64,000 bases of DNA, from positions 1,860,001-1,924,000 of the forward strand of contig NZ_CP043617.1 of assembly GCF_009258225.1 (NCBI RefSeq). Reading direction: 5' to 3'. A model generated the notes under the pieces. It was not told the DNA's origin. It was given only the letters and a program-made list of their open reading frames with translations, and did not search any database. The position numbers and the translations under genes are program-made. The stretch's first letter is position 1. The number at the start of each line of letters is the position of its first letter. This document shows, one piece after another, positions 27,007 through 35,343 of the stretch. The DNA is from Sulfurimonas lithotrophica. Lineage in GTDB: Bacteria > Campylobacterota > Campylobacteria > Campylobacterales > Sulfurimonadaceae.

Positions 27007-27019
27007 AATATGGATTATA
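27004..27019 (-). promoter_or_regulatory. TATAAT box 7 nt before the yihY ATG
   Basis: The minus strand reads TGTATAAT-CCATATT-ATG just after the glcD stop. It would start a near-leaderless transcript covering yihY and the NACHT-nuclease gene. Confidence 0.5.
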
Positions 27020-27021
27020 CA

Positions 27022-28404
27022 CTAATTAAGTCCCATTTTCGCAGGATTTAAAATGTTGTTTGGATCAAATGCCGCCTTTATAGATTTGAAAAGATTCATC
27101 TCTTCATCTGTAAATGCCATACCCATATACGGAGCTTTTGCAAGCCCGATGCCGTGTTCACCTGAGAGTGTACCGCCTAAATCAACTGTAGCTTGAAAAA
27201 CCTCTTCTATAGCTTGATAAGCTATTTTTACCTGTTCAGGGTCACTTCCGTCAACCATTACATTTGTATGTACGTTTCCATCACCCGTATGTCCAAAACA
27301 AGGGATATTTATTTTATATTTATCGGCTATTGCATAAAACTTCTCTAAAAGCTCAGGCAGTACTGCACGAGGTACTGTTACGTCTTCGTTTAGTTTTTTA
27401 CTTCCATAAACACTAAGGGCTGGAGATGCATTACGTCTTGCAAACCAGATATCCGCAGCTTCCTTTTCATCTTTTGCTATTTTAAACTCGGTACATCCGT
27501 TTTCAAAGAAAACTTTCTCGATTTGAGCAAGTTGAAAGTTTAAATCATCTTCTAGGTTTCCATCTACATCCGTTACTAACAGTGCTCCTGCATCTACAGG
27601 AAGACCTTTGTTAAAAGTCTGCTCAACCGCACGAATAGTCAGGTTGTCTAAAAACTCCATCGCAACAGGCGTAACACCGCTTGCCATTGTTTTATAAACC
27701 GCATTCATAGCACTCTCAACACTCTCAAAAATACCCATAGCCGTTTTAGTCATCTTTGGTTTTGGAATAAGACGAAGAGTTATTTCACTAAGTACCGCCA
27801 AAGTTCCCTCAGATGCAACTAAAATACCGCTTATGTTATATCCTGCTACGTCTTTTATGGTACGTTTTCCCGCTTTAATTACATCACCGTTTGGAAGGAC
27901 TGCACGCGTAGCCATTACATAGTCTTTTGTAATTCCATATTTTGCGGCACGCATACCGCCCGCATTTTCACTCACGTTCCCACCGATTGTCGAGTAGTCT
28001 TGAGATGCAGGATCAGGCGGATAAAAAAGACCTACCTCTTCTACCGCTTTTTGCAAGTCCATATTTATAACACCCGGTTGAACAACTGCTACCATATTTT
28101 TAAGATCTATCTCTAAAATCTTATTCATATGTTTCTCCATAGCAAGAACAATCCCTCCGTTACTTGGAAGTGCACCACCCGTAAAACCGCTTCCAGCTCC
28201 GCGAGGTACTATGACTATTTTATGCTCGTTACAGTATTTTAATATCTTTGAAATATCTTCTTCATTTCTTGGAAAAACTACCGCATCAGGCTCAAACCTC
28301 TCACGTGTAGCATCATAAGAGTATGCGATTAAGTGGGCTTTATCGCTGTAAATATTTTCACTTCCAACAATATTTTCAAAATGTTTTATATGTTTATTTT
28401 CCAT
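27022..28404 (-). CDS. glcD: FAD-linked oxidase, GlcD/D-lactate dehydrogenase type
   Basis: A 460-residue flavoprotein with a PCMH-type FAD-binding domain (IVPRGAGSGFTGGALPSNGGIVLAM, NVSENAGG) and a FAD-oxidase C-terminal domain containing GHTGDGNVH and SGEHGIGLAK. It oxidises glycolate, D-lactate or a similar 2-hydroxy acid at the membrane. No GlcE or GlcF partner is adjacent; in Campylobacter the homologue also stands alone. AGGAT precedes the ATG, which begins 3 nt after the PgbA_N-type gene. Confidence 0.9.
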   Translation of the reverse strand: MENKHIKHFENIVGSENIYSDKAHLIAYSYDATRERFEPDAVVFPRNEEDISKILKYCNEHKIVIVPRGAGSGFTGGALPSNGGIVLAMEKHMNKILEIDLKNMVAVVQPGVINMDLQKAVEEVGLFYPPDPASQDYSTIGGNVSENAGGMRAAKYGITKDYVMATRAVLPNGDVIKAGKRTIKDVAGYNISGILVASEGTLAVLSEITLRLIPKPKMTKTAMGIFESVESAMNAVYKTMASGVTPVAMEFLDNLTIRAVEQTFNKGLPVDAGALLVTDVDGNLEDDLNFQLAQIEKVFFENGCTEFKIAKDEKEAADIWFARRNASPALSVYGSKKLNEDVTVPRAVLPELLEKFYAIADKYKINIPCFGHTGDGNVHTNVMVDGSDPEQVKIAYQAIEEVFQATVDLGGTLSGEHGIGLAKAPYMGMAFTDEEMNLFKSIKAAFDPNNILNPAKMGLN

Positions 28405-28407
28405 TAT

Positions 28408-29208
28408 TTAATCCTCTATCTCAAATTCGTTCAATAAATCATGAAGCTTTTTATCGGAATTTTTTATTATCTCAAAAAGTGTTTTATTTTTTGGATTATG
28501 TTTTACCATTAAAGAGAAATAATAAGGCTCATAATCTTCCAACTCATCACTTCCCTTGCCGAACCATGCTTCATTAATCTTATCTATACGGCTATAAAAA
28601 GGTAGCTTAATACTCTTTTGTTCTAATGAAATTTCTGAAATATTTAATATTTTAAAGCTTCTTGCATCTAAGGTATAAAGTTTTTTTTCTAGGTAAAAAA
28701 AGAAAAGTCCGACATTTGCTGATATACTCATCTTTTTAAAGTCTTCTTCAACAGGTGTCGGATGCCCGCTAATAGATAATATTGTCGCAAAAATATCTGG
28801 ATGTATCCACTGAACCGTATTGGCATTTTTTGTTATTTTATTATAAATATCTTCGTTTGGAGCTACTAAAAGTGCACGGGAATATCCAAAAGCCAAAATA
28901 GCTTTATCGCCTGCTTTAACACTCCACTTACCGTGTGGAAGAGCAGAATGCTTTAAGTCATCATAGTCACTAAGTTTTAAAACGGCAATTTTAGTATTTT
29001 CATCATAACTATTAACTATAGCATTTCTTAAAATACTTGTATGCTCATCCGTAAACTCGTGAACGATAAAACCGCTCATCCCTATTTCTATTTTATCTAC
29101 TTTTATTGTAGCTGTTGTTTGCTCCTCATCTACACTTAAAATCGTTGATTTTAAAACAGAACCGTACATGGACGTTAATAAAAAAACTAATACAAATATA
29201 TACTTCAT
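28408..29208 (-). CDS. Secreted PgbA_N-domain protein
   Basis: The 266-residue protein has a signal peptide (residues 1-16) and a mostly beta N-terminal part (VLKSTILSVDEEQTTATIKVDKIEIGMSGFIVH) with family wording SALPHGKWSVKAGDKAILAFGYSRALLVAPNEDIYN. This matches the domain named after Helicobacter plasminogen-binding PgbA, found across Campylobacterota including non-hosts, so plasminogen binding is unlikely to be its role. It lacks the long charged C-terminal tail of PgbA. Its place between glcD and an M23 peptidase is conserved in Campylobacter. Confidence 0.8.
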   Translation of the reverse strand: MKYIFVLVFLLTSMYGSVLKSTILSVDEEQTTATIKVDKIEIGMSGFIVHEFTDEHTSILRNAIVNSYDENTKIAVLKLSDYDDLKHSALPHGKWSVKAGDKAILAFGYSRALLVAPNEDIYNKITKNANTVQWIHPDIFATILSISGHPTPVEEDFKKMSISANVGLFFFYLEKKLYTLDARSFKILNISEISLEQKSIKLPFYSRIDKINEAWFGKGSDELEDYEPYYFSLMVKHNPKNKTLFEIIKNSDKKLHDLLNEFEIED

Positions 29209-29298
29209 CTAACTTCTTTTTATAATTTTAATGCGATTATATCGCAACTAAGCTAATTTTTGATAAGGTTACAAAAATAATTTTTATAGGTTTAGTAT

Positions 29299-30492
29299 TT
29301 GTTTCGTGTTTTTATACTTTTTTTATTATTTATAACTTCTCTTTTTGGTTCACGCGTAGATTCTTTTAGATGGCCTGACGGCATATCTTATCTTATGTTT
29401 CTTGAACAACATAAACTTCCGGTTGAAGAGCTTTATTACGAGCTTGATAAGGACGATCAAAAACTTTTAGAAGAGGTACGTGCCGGTACAAACTGTCAAA
29501 ACCTAGTATCACAAGAGGGTGAGGTGCTTCAAACTCTTATACCTATGAATGACGAACTTCAGATACATCTTTATAAACACAAAGGCAAGTATCATTTTGA
29601 AATAATACCGATTATTAGTGAGACAAGACGTGAAGCATTTGTTTTAAAAATAACACACTCGCCATACCTCGATATCATTAGAGAAACAGGTAGTAAAAAA
29701 CTCGCACAAATTTTTGTAGCAAACTACAGATACTCGCTTAATTTTAAACGCGACCTTCGCAAAGGCGATACTCTAATCATGATGTATGACCAAAAATATC
29801 GTCTTGGAAACCCTTTTTCCATGCCTATTTTAAAAGCTGCCATGATAGAGATGCGTGGTAAAAAACATTATATTTATCATAATTCTAAAGATGACAGATA
29901 CTACAATAAAGAGGGTCACGAAGTTGAAGGATTTTTACTTGCACGCCCCGTAAAACACGCTAGAATCTCTTCATACTTTACAAAAAGACGTTTCCACCCT
30001 ATCTTAAAAAAATATCGTGCACACCTTGGTGTAGATTATGCGGCACGTCGCGGTACTCCTATTGTTGCAGCAGGTAGCGGCAGAGTAATTTTTAAAGGTC
30101 GTACACGCGGTTACGGAAACTTGATTAAAATAAGGCACTCCGATGGATACGTAACGCTTTATGCACATTTAAAATCTTTTAGACGCGGTATCAAAAAAGG
30201 GAAATACGTAAAAAAAGGACATACCATAGGTTATGTGGGCAGTACAGGTCTATCAACCGGTCCGCATCTGCACTTTGGTCTTTATAAACACGGTCGTGCC
30301 ATAAACCCTCTGCGTGTCGTTCAGGTAACTACAAAAAAACTAAAAGGTAAGGCAAAAAAAGAATTTGTAGAACTTAAAAATAACTACAACAAAAGTATAG
30401 ATATACATTTAGAAAACTTTACAAACTATATCAAAGAGCCAAAACCCGATAGTGTTTGTTACTTCTACGGGGAGAAAACAGTTTGTGAATAA
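29299..30492 (+). CDS. M23-family murein endopeptidase
   Basis: A 397-residue periplasmic metallopeptidase that cuts peptidoglycan cross-links. It has a signal peptide (1-18), an N-terminal region of about 200 residues, and a LytM domain with zinc ligands in HLGVDYA and HLHFG, plus TLYAHL and GYVGSTGLSTGPH. All active-site residues are present. The first in-frame start is TTG with a weak ATAGG site. It belongs to the group that includes Campylobacter and Helicobacter shape enzymes. A Nudix gene overlaps its 3' end. Confidence 0.92.
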   Translation: MFRVFILFLLFITSLFGSRVDSFRWPDGISYLMFLEQHKLPVEELYYELDKDDQKLLEEVRAGTNCQNLVSQEGEVLQTLIPMNDELQIHLYKHKGKYHFEIIPIISETRREAFVLKITHSPYLDIIRETGSKKLAQIFVANYRYSLNFKRDLRKGDTLIMMYDQKYRLGNPFSMPILKAAMIEMRGKKHYIYHNSKDDRYYNKEGHEVEGFLLARPVKHARISSYFTKRRFHPILKKYRAHLGVDYAARRGTPIVAAGSGRVIFKGRTRGYGNLIKIRHSDGYVTLYAHLKSFRRGIKKGKYVKKGHTIGYVGSTGLSTGPHLHFGLYKHGRAINPLRVVQVTTKKLKGKAKKEFVELKNNYNKSIDIHLENFTNYIKEPKPDSVCYFYGEKTVCE

Positions 30493-31054
30493 ATTTACAA
30501 CTATAGATAAAATCAGCCCTCTTGAAGATCCAAGTTATATTAAACCTATGAAAATAGACTATACGTATAAGGGTAAAAAAAAGATTTGGGAAGCAGTCTT
30601 AAGCCATGACAGTGTATCTATAATACTATATAATAAAGATAGGGATGCCTTTATTATTGTAAAACAGATGCGTATCCCTGTATTAAATTCAAACAAAACA
30701 AACGGTGAGATGTATGAGCTTTGTGCGGGACTTGTTGATAAAGACAAACCAAAAGTGCAAATTGCGAAAGAGGAAGTTTTTGAAGAATGCGGTTACGATA
30801 TAGACGTAAACTCAATCAAAAAAGTAACCTCTTTTTATACAAGCGTAGGTATAAGCGGAGCGAAACAAACACTTTACTATGCCGAGTGTGACGATAGTAT
30901 GATAGTCAATGACGGCGGAGGTTTAATAGAAGAGGACATTGAAGTACTTTATATACCTCTAAAAGATGCAAAAGATTTTATGTTTGATAAAAATTACCAA
31001 AAAACTCCCGGGTTAATGATGGGCTTTTACTGGTTTTTTGATAATATTAAATAG
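30485..31054 (+). CDS. Nudix hydrolase, NUDT14-like (UDP-sugar/ADP-sugar diphosphatase)
   Basis: The 189-residue protein aligns by eye with human NUDT14: SHDSVSIILYN, VKQMRIPV, YELCAGLVDK, EEVFEECGYD, TSVGISGAKQTLYYAE and GGGLIEEDIEV. The Nudix box keeps EEVFEECGY, but its first Glu is Lys, as in the AGLVDK form. It should cleave a nucleoside-diphosphate sugar into sugar phosphate and NMP. I chose a GTG start inside the M23 gene end (8-nt overlap) because GGGGAGAA precedes it. An ATG 11 codons earlier is out of register with the family. Confidence 0.85.
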   Translation: MNKFTTIDKISPLEDPSYIKPMKIDYTYKGKKKIWEAVLSHDSVSIILYNKDRDAFIIVKQMRIPVLNSNKTNGEMYELCAGLVDKDKPKVQIAKEEVFEECGYDIDVNSIKKVTSFYTSVGISGAKQTLYYAECDDSMIVNDGGGLIEEDIEVLYIPLKDAKDFMFDKNYQKTPGLMMGFYWFFDNIK

Positions 31055-33254
31055 ACTCTTTATATTTATTTCTAATATCTATAAATTTTTCTTTGTTTTC
31101 TAAAAATAATTTTACTAATACTGGATCAAAATGTTTACCGCTTTGTTCTTTAAAAAGATTAAATATTTTTTCATCATCCCATGCTTTTTTATATACTCTG
31201 TCGCTTCCTAATGCGTCAAATACGTCAGCTATAGCTGTAATACGACCGAATATATGTATATCTTCGCCTTTTAAACCTCTTGGATAACCGCCTCCATCCC
31301 ATTTTTCATGATGTTCATGTGCAACAACTGCCGCAGCATTTAATAGTTTCCTCTCAGACACTTTTAAGACGCTATACCCTATTTCAGAATGTGACTTCAT
31401 AATATCAAATTCTTCTTCGGTTAACTTTCCGGGTTTTTTTAAAATTGCATCCGATATGGCTACCTTCCCTATATCATGCATAGGACTAACTATAAAAATA
31501 GTTTCAGCTTCTTCATCACTTAAACCATATAAACTAGCTAAAAGTTTTGAATACTCTGCCACTCTTTTAACATGATAACCTGTTTCTTGACTTCTACTCT
31601 CACCTATTTCACCCATCTTATATACAATCTCTTTTTGTGTATCTTCTATCTCTTTATGCATATTTGTCAGTTCGGTTATATCATGCATCAAATGTAAATG
31701 CTCTTTAATAATACCTTCTGCATTCTTTATGGGGTAAACTATGGTATCAAGGTAATAAGCTGAGCCGTCTTTAGCTATATTTGTAAACAAAATAGCTTTA
31801 TGTTTTCCTTTTGCCAATATTTCTTGAAGTTTTTTGCAATCACCTTCTTTTATATGTTTTTCATCTCTTAATGATTGACAGTTTATACCTATTAGCTCAT
31901 TTAGGGAATATCCGCTGAGTTTACAAAAATTATCATTCGCATAAGTTATAATATTGTCTGTATCCGTTTTTAGAATCGCAGTAAATTTATCTGTAGCATT
32001 TTCGTATTCTTGAGACAACTTTATAGAATGTGCCAAATCTAACTGAGAACCTTTTAGTTTGTCTTTAAAATATTTTTTTACTTCTTCTTCTTCCGTAATA
32101 TCATGTCTTAGTGCAATATATTCTTCTATTTCACCGTCTGCATTTATTATAGGTTTTATTAGAGCATCTACCCAGTAAAAACCTCCGTCTTTTTTTCTAT
32201 TTTTAACTTTTCCTCGCCACGATTTTTTTAACTTTTTGATAGTATGCCACATATCTTTAAAAGTTTCTTTTGGCATCTCAGGATGTCTTAGAATATTGTG
32301 ATTTTTTCCTATAAGTTCATCTTCTGAATATCCTGAAATTTCACAAAATGACTTATTTACATACGTGATAATACCAAAACGGTCTGTTTTTGAAACGATT
32401 GAACTTTCATCTACAGTATCTTTGTACTCTTGTAAAAGTCTAACCGAACATAACAACTCATCATTTTTTCTTTTATAATCTATCCACAAATCAACTTTTA
32501 ATACTAACTCTTCTGCGACTATAGGTTGAGTTATAAACTCTACTATTCCGCTTTTCATTCCGTCTCTAATCGTTGAAGCTTCAAAACTGTCGGAAAGTAA
32601 AATAACGGATATTTTATTTTTAGTAGATATATAACTGTGGTTTTGCATAAACTCTATAGCATCTATACTTTCTGTTGTTTGGTCAAATATTATTAAATCT
32701 ACTAAATGCTTTTGAACTAATTCAACAACGTTTTCTTCATTTTCGGTAGTAATAATATTGTAAAATCGATTTTTTAACAATTTGCCAAGATAAGTCTTTA
32801 CATCTTTAGACTCAGAAACAATCAATACGGTACTTTGCTTATTTTTTTCAAGTTGTTCGATATTCATTATAACCTGAGGAATTTTATGTGCAAAATTAAG
32901 ATCTTTTACAATAAAGTCAATTACACCTTTTTGATAAGTTTGTTCCCTAAATTTAGGATCTTCCTCCCCCGTTAAAACAAATATTCTTTCATCAGAGTTT
33001 TTAAGCTCGTTTATTAACTCATAACCGTTACCGTCAGGCAAATTAATATCAAGCAATATATAATGGATTTTTTCTTTTTTTAAAATTTCTCTAGCTTCAT
33101 TTAAACTATATGCATTAAAACAATTAAATCCTCTTAATGACATCTCCATAGTTATCATTGTATTGGTTACTTTAGAGTCTTCTATTATTAAAACATTATA
33201 ATTGGAAGGTTGAAAGTTTATATTTACAAAAGTATTACAAACATTTAATGACAA
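31047..33254 (-). CDS. REC-REC-PAS-PAS-HD-GYP regulator (c-di-GMP phosphodiesterase)
   Basis: A 735-residue soluble response regulator. The first receiver domain (about 18-135) has the phospho-Asp in ILLDINLPDG. The second (about 140-260) keeps FDQ but has TQP where Lys-Pro is expected, so it looks degenerate. Two PAS/PAC domains follow (GYSEDELIGKNHNILRHPEMP and GYSLNELIGINCQSL), then an HD-GYP domain with MHDIGK, HHEKWDGGGYPRGL and IADVFDALGSDRVYK. It probably degrades c-di-GMP under phosphorelay and ligand control. Its end overlaps the convergent Nudix gene by 8 nt. No cognate kinase is adjacent. Confidence 0.93.
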   Translation of the reverse strand: MSLNVCNTFVNINFQPSNYNVLIIEDSKVTNTMITMEMSLRGFNCFNAYSLNEAREILKKEKIHYILLDINLPDGNGYELINELKNSDERIFVLTGEEDPKFREQTYQKGVIDFIVKDLNFAHKIPQVIMNIEQLEKNKQSTVLIVSESKDVKTYLGKLLKNRFYNIITTENEENVVELVQKHLVDLIIFDQTTESIDAIEFMQNHSYISTKNKISVILLSDSFEASTIRDGMKSGIVEFITQPIVAEELVLKVDLWIDYKRKNDELLCSVRLLQEYKDTVDESSIVSKTDRFGIITYVNKSFCEISGYSEDELIGKNHNILRHPEMPKETFKDMWHTIKKLKKSWRGKVKNRKKDGGFYWVDALIKPIINADGEIEEYIALRHDITEEEEVKKYFKDKLKGSQLDLAHSIKLSQEYENATDKFTAILKTDTDNIITYANDNFCKLSGYSLNELIGINCQSLRDEKHIKEGDCKKLQEILAKGKHKAILFTNIAKDGSAYYLDTIVYPIKNAEGIIKEHLHLMHDITELTNMHKEIEDTQKEIVYKMGEIGESRSQETGYHVKRVAEYSKLLASLYGLSDEEAETIFIVSPMHDIGKVAISDAILKKPGKLTEEEFDIMKSHSEIGYSVLKVSERKLLNAAAVVAHEHHEKWDGGGYPRGLKGEDIHIFGRITAIADVFDALGSDRVYKKAWDDEKIFNLFKEQSGKHFDPVLVKLFLENKEKFIDIRNKYKESI

Positions 33255-33375
33255 AACATACCTTTTTTATTTTCTTATCTATGGATAAAACTTTAGTAAT
33301 ATATTGTAATTTAATTTAACTTTGGTTTAATTTCGACTTTTGATATATACATATTAAACATGAATTTAATAAGAA

Positions 33376-34221
33376 TTAATTAATTATTTTAAAAAACAGC
33401 AGACTAAATGCCATCACTCCCATACCCAATACAATTCCAATAATTGTAGTATGGGAATTTCCATATATACGGGCGGCAGGGAGAAGCTCATCAAAACTAA
33501 TATATATCATTATGCCTGCTACCAATCCAAAAGTAAGTCCAAGTGTAAGGTCTCCCATTAGCGGCAGCAAAATAAAAAAACCTATCAATGCACCTATAGG
33601 TTCGGCTATTCCGCTTCCAAAAGCATAGTAAAAAGCTTTCTTTTTATCTCCCGTCGCATGGTAAATAGGCAACGATACAGCCATCCCTTCGGGAATATTA
33701 TGAATAGCTATAGCGATAGCTATGGGAATACCGAGTGCCAATCCGTCAAGTGCGGAGACAAAAGTAGCAAAACCTTCGGGAAAATTGTGTATACCTATAG
33801 CTATAGCGGTAAATACTCCTGTTCTTTTTAGAGTTTGCTTATTGATGGTGCTATCATCGTTTTCTTTTAATTCACCGAGTTCTTTATTCGATTTTAGTTC
33901 ATGTGGATTTACATCATCGGGAATCATCCAGTCAATAAAAGCGGCTATTCCTATACCGACAAAAAAAGTTATAAGGGCAAATACTTCCCCCGTAAGTTCA
34001 CCGTATATTTTTGCAAAACCGCTTTGTGATTTGATCAGTATTTCCGCAAAAGAGATATAAATCATAACTCCTGCAGAAAAACCCATCCCTACAGATAATA
34101 TTTTATAGTTATTATCTTTTGAGAAAAATGCTATAACAGCCCCTATACCTGTGGACAAACCTGCCAGTACGGTTAAGAGCAATGCTGAAAAAAACACTTC
34201 AGGCGTTATAGCTTGCATCAT
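33376..34221 (-). CDS. zupT: ZIP-family zinc/iron transporter
   Basis: A 281-residue transporter with eight hydrophobic segments. Segments 4 and 5 carry the metal-site motifs HNFPEGFATF and HNIPEGMAVSLPIY, diagnostic of ZupT. It imports zinc and possibly other divalent metals into the cytoplasm. The start lies 15 nt after the ferritin-like gene, so the two are likely cotranscribed, which would pair metal import with iron storage. Confidence 0.93.
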   Translation of the reverse strand: MMQAITPEVFFSALLLTVLAGLSTGIGAVIAFFSKDNNYKILSVGMGFSAGVMIYISFAEILIKSQSGFAKIYGELTGEVFALITFFVGIGIAAFIDWMIPDDVNPHELKSNKELGELKENDDSTINKQTLKRTGVFTAIAIGIHNFPEGFATFVSALDGLALGIPIAIAIAIHNIPEGMAVSLPIYHATGDKKKAFYYAFGSGIAEPIGALIGFFILLPLMGDLTLGLTFGLVAGIMIYISFDELLPAARIYGNSHTTIIGIVLGMGVMAFSLLFFKIIN

Positions 34222-34236
34222 AAGCCTTTTATAAAG

Positions 34237-34752
34237 TTAGTGTATATTTTTCTTTATCTCGTCTATAAATTCATGAATATCATCATAAAGAGCCTGCAAA
34301 TCTTCTTCATGTTCTACTTCATCGGCCAAAATTTCCGAGACAATATCATAAGTTACTATATCTTTATCACGTGTGATGTCTGCAATTTCAGAATACACAC
34401 TAATAGCACACTGTTCACCCTTAATAGCTTGTTCAAGGACAGAAAGTACATCGGGATTCTCAGGTGCTTCATAAGCACAGTTTGAATTTTTAGTCCAATC
34501 ATTCGGATGCAAGATAGGAGTACCCCCAAGTTGCAATATACGGTCAGCTACCATATTGGCATGACGCAGTTCATCTGCAGCATGTTGGTCAAGTTCTGCA
34601 ACGGCAGCATCTTTCATAAGTCCTTTAACTACTTTTGATTCGATAAAATACTGATAATATGCAAGCCACTCGTCACAGTAAGCTTTATTTAACAATTCAG
34701 CAACTTTTTGTGCCTCTATACCTTTTAATATTGACATACCACGTTTAGCCAT
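34237..34752 (-). CDS. Dps-like ferritin of the thioferritin (DPSL) type
   Basis: A 171-residue four-helix ferritin-like protein. Diiron ligands are visible as E28, E61-x2-H64, E113 and E145-x2-H148. C92 and C115 flank the active-site region, matching the paired cysteines of DPSL thioferritins, which use peroxide to oxidise and store iron. It is upstream of zupT on the same strand. AAGGAG precedes the ATG, and a 7-bp palindrome overlaps the predicted transcription start, implying repression. Confidence 0.85.
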   Translation of the reverse strand: MAKRGMSILKGIEAQKVAELLNKAYCDEWLAYYQYFIESKVVKGLMKDAAVAELDQHAADELRHANMVADRILQLGGTPILHPNDWTKNSNCAYEAPENPDVLSVLEQAIKGEQCAISVYSEIADITRDKDIVTYDIVSEILADEVEHEEDLQALYDDIHEFIDEIKKNIH

Positions 34753-34772
34753 AATATACTCCTTATATATTT

Positions 34773-34803
34773 GATTGCAATTTATGCAATCTGTATTATT
34801 ATA
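34773..34803 (-). promoter_or_regulatory. Palindromic operator and -10 box of the ferritin-like gene
   Basis: GATTGCA and TGCAATC form a perfect 7-bp inverted repeat with a 5-nt spacer (34773-34791). On the minus strand a TATAAT lies just upstream at 34798-34803, placing the palindrome from about +1 to +19, an ideal repressor position. It does not match the PerR or Fur consensus well, so the regulator is unknown. Confidence 0.55.
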
Positions 34804-34872
34804 ACATTAATTATAAATATAGTAATGAAAAGTTAAATCGAAGTTGCGAATGGAAAGTTGTTTTGAAAAGTT

Positions 34873-35103
34873 TTACTTTTCCCCTTCTTCTTTTGTGCCT
34901 TGTTCGGCAACCAGACATTTATCATATGTTTCATCACATTTGCTAAAACAAGCTTCTGATGGATTTTCGGCATTATCGCATTTTTCTGTACAAATATCGT
35001 AAGCTGCATCACAAGATAGTTTTTCACCTTCATTTGAACTAAGAGGTGAAACCAATAACATTACAGCTAATAAAAATATTTTTAGTAGTTTTGAGTTTTT
35101 CAT
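34873..35103 (-). CDS. Small secreted Cys-rich protein
   Basis: The 76-residue protein has a signal peptide (about 1-22) and six cysteines at 31, 38, 42, 52, 56 and 63. Their spacing is mirror-symmetric (x6, x3, x9, x3, x6), suggesting a two-helix hairpin held by paired disulfides or a metal site. The tail is acidic (GTKEEGEK). AAGGATT lies upstream of the ATG. I do not recognise a characterised family. The gene stands alone between inverted repeats. Confidence 0.75.
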   Translation of the reverse strand: MKNSKLLKIFLLAVMLLVSPLSSNEGEKLSCDAAYDICTEKCDNAENPSEACFSKCDETYDKCLVAEQGTKEEGEK

Positions 35104-35217
35104 ATTAACAATCCTTAATATTTAAATAAGATTGTTTTGTTAGGATAGCGTTATGGTTTAAACAAACCCTACTTTAACCCTATACAAAACGACAATTCAC
35201 ATTCGTTACACATGGGA

Positions 35218-35254
35218 GTACATCGATACAAACCGCCAAGCTGTATCGATGTAC
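35218..35254. repeat. 13-bp perfect inverted repeat
   Basis: GTACATCGATACA and its exact complement TGTATCGATGTAC are separated by 11 nt (AACCGCCAAGC). There is no U-tract on either side, so it does not look like a terminator. Between the Cys-rich gene and the old yellow enzyme gene, the rest of this 240-nt stretch holds no gene I can support. Confidence 0.7.
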
Positions 35255-35343
35255 AAAGTTAAAACTTTCCAATTCGCACAGAAATTATACTCCTAAAATT
35301 ACTATTTGTAGCTAAAACTTTTCTTAATTGTATTTCACTTATT

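Noticed and set aside
34796-34818. PerR or Fur box in TTATAACATTAATTATAA
   Set aside because: The match is loose and expected by chance in such AT-rich sequence.
34833-35033. Minus-strand 66-codon frame over the Cys-rich gene
   Set aside because: The other frame has a signal peptide, a ribosome site and ordered cysteines, so this one is a shadow.
35218-35277. Integron attC site
   Set aside because: The hairpin lacks the GTTRRRY/RYYYAAC ends and extrahelical bases of attC, and no integrase or cassette array is present.
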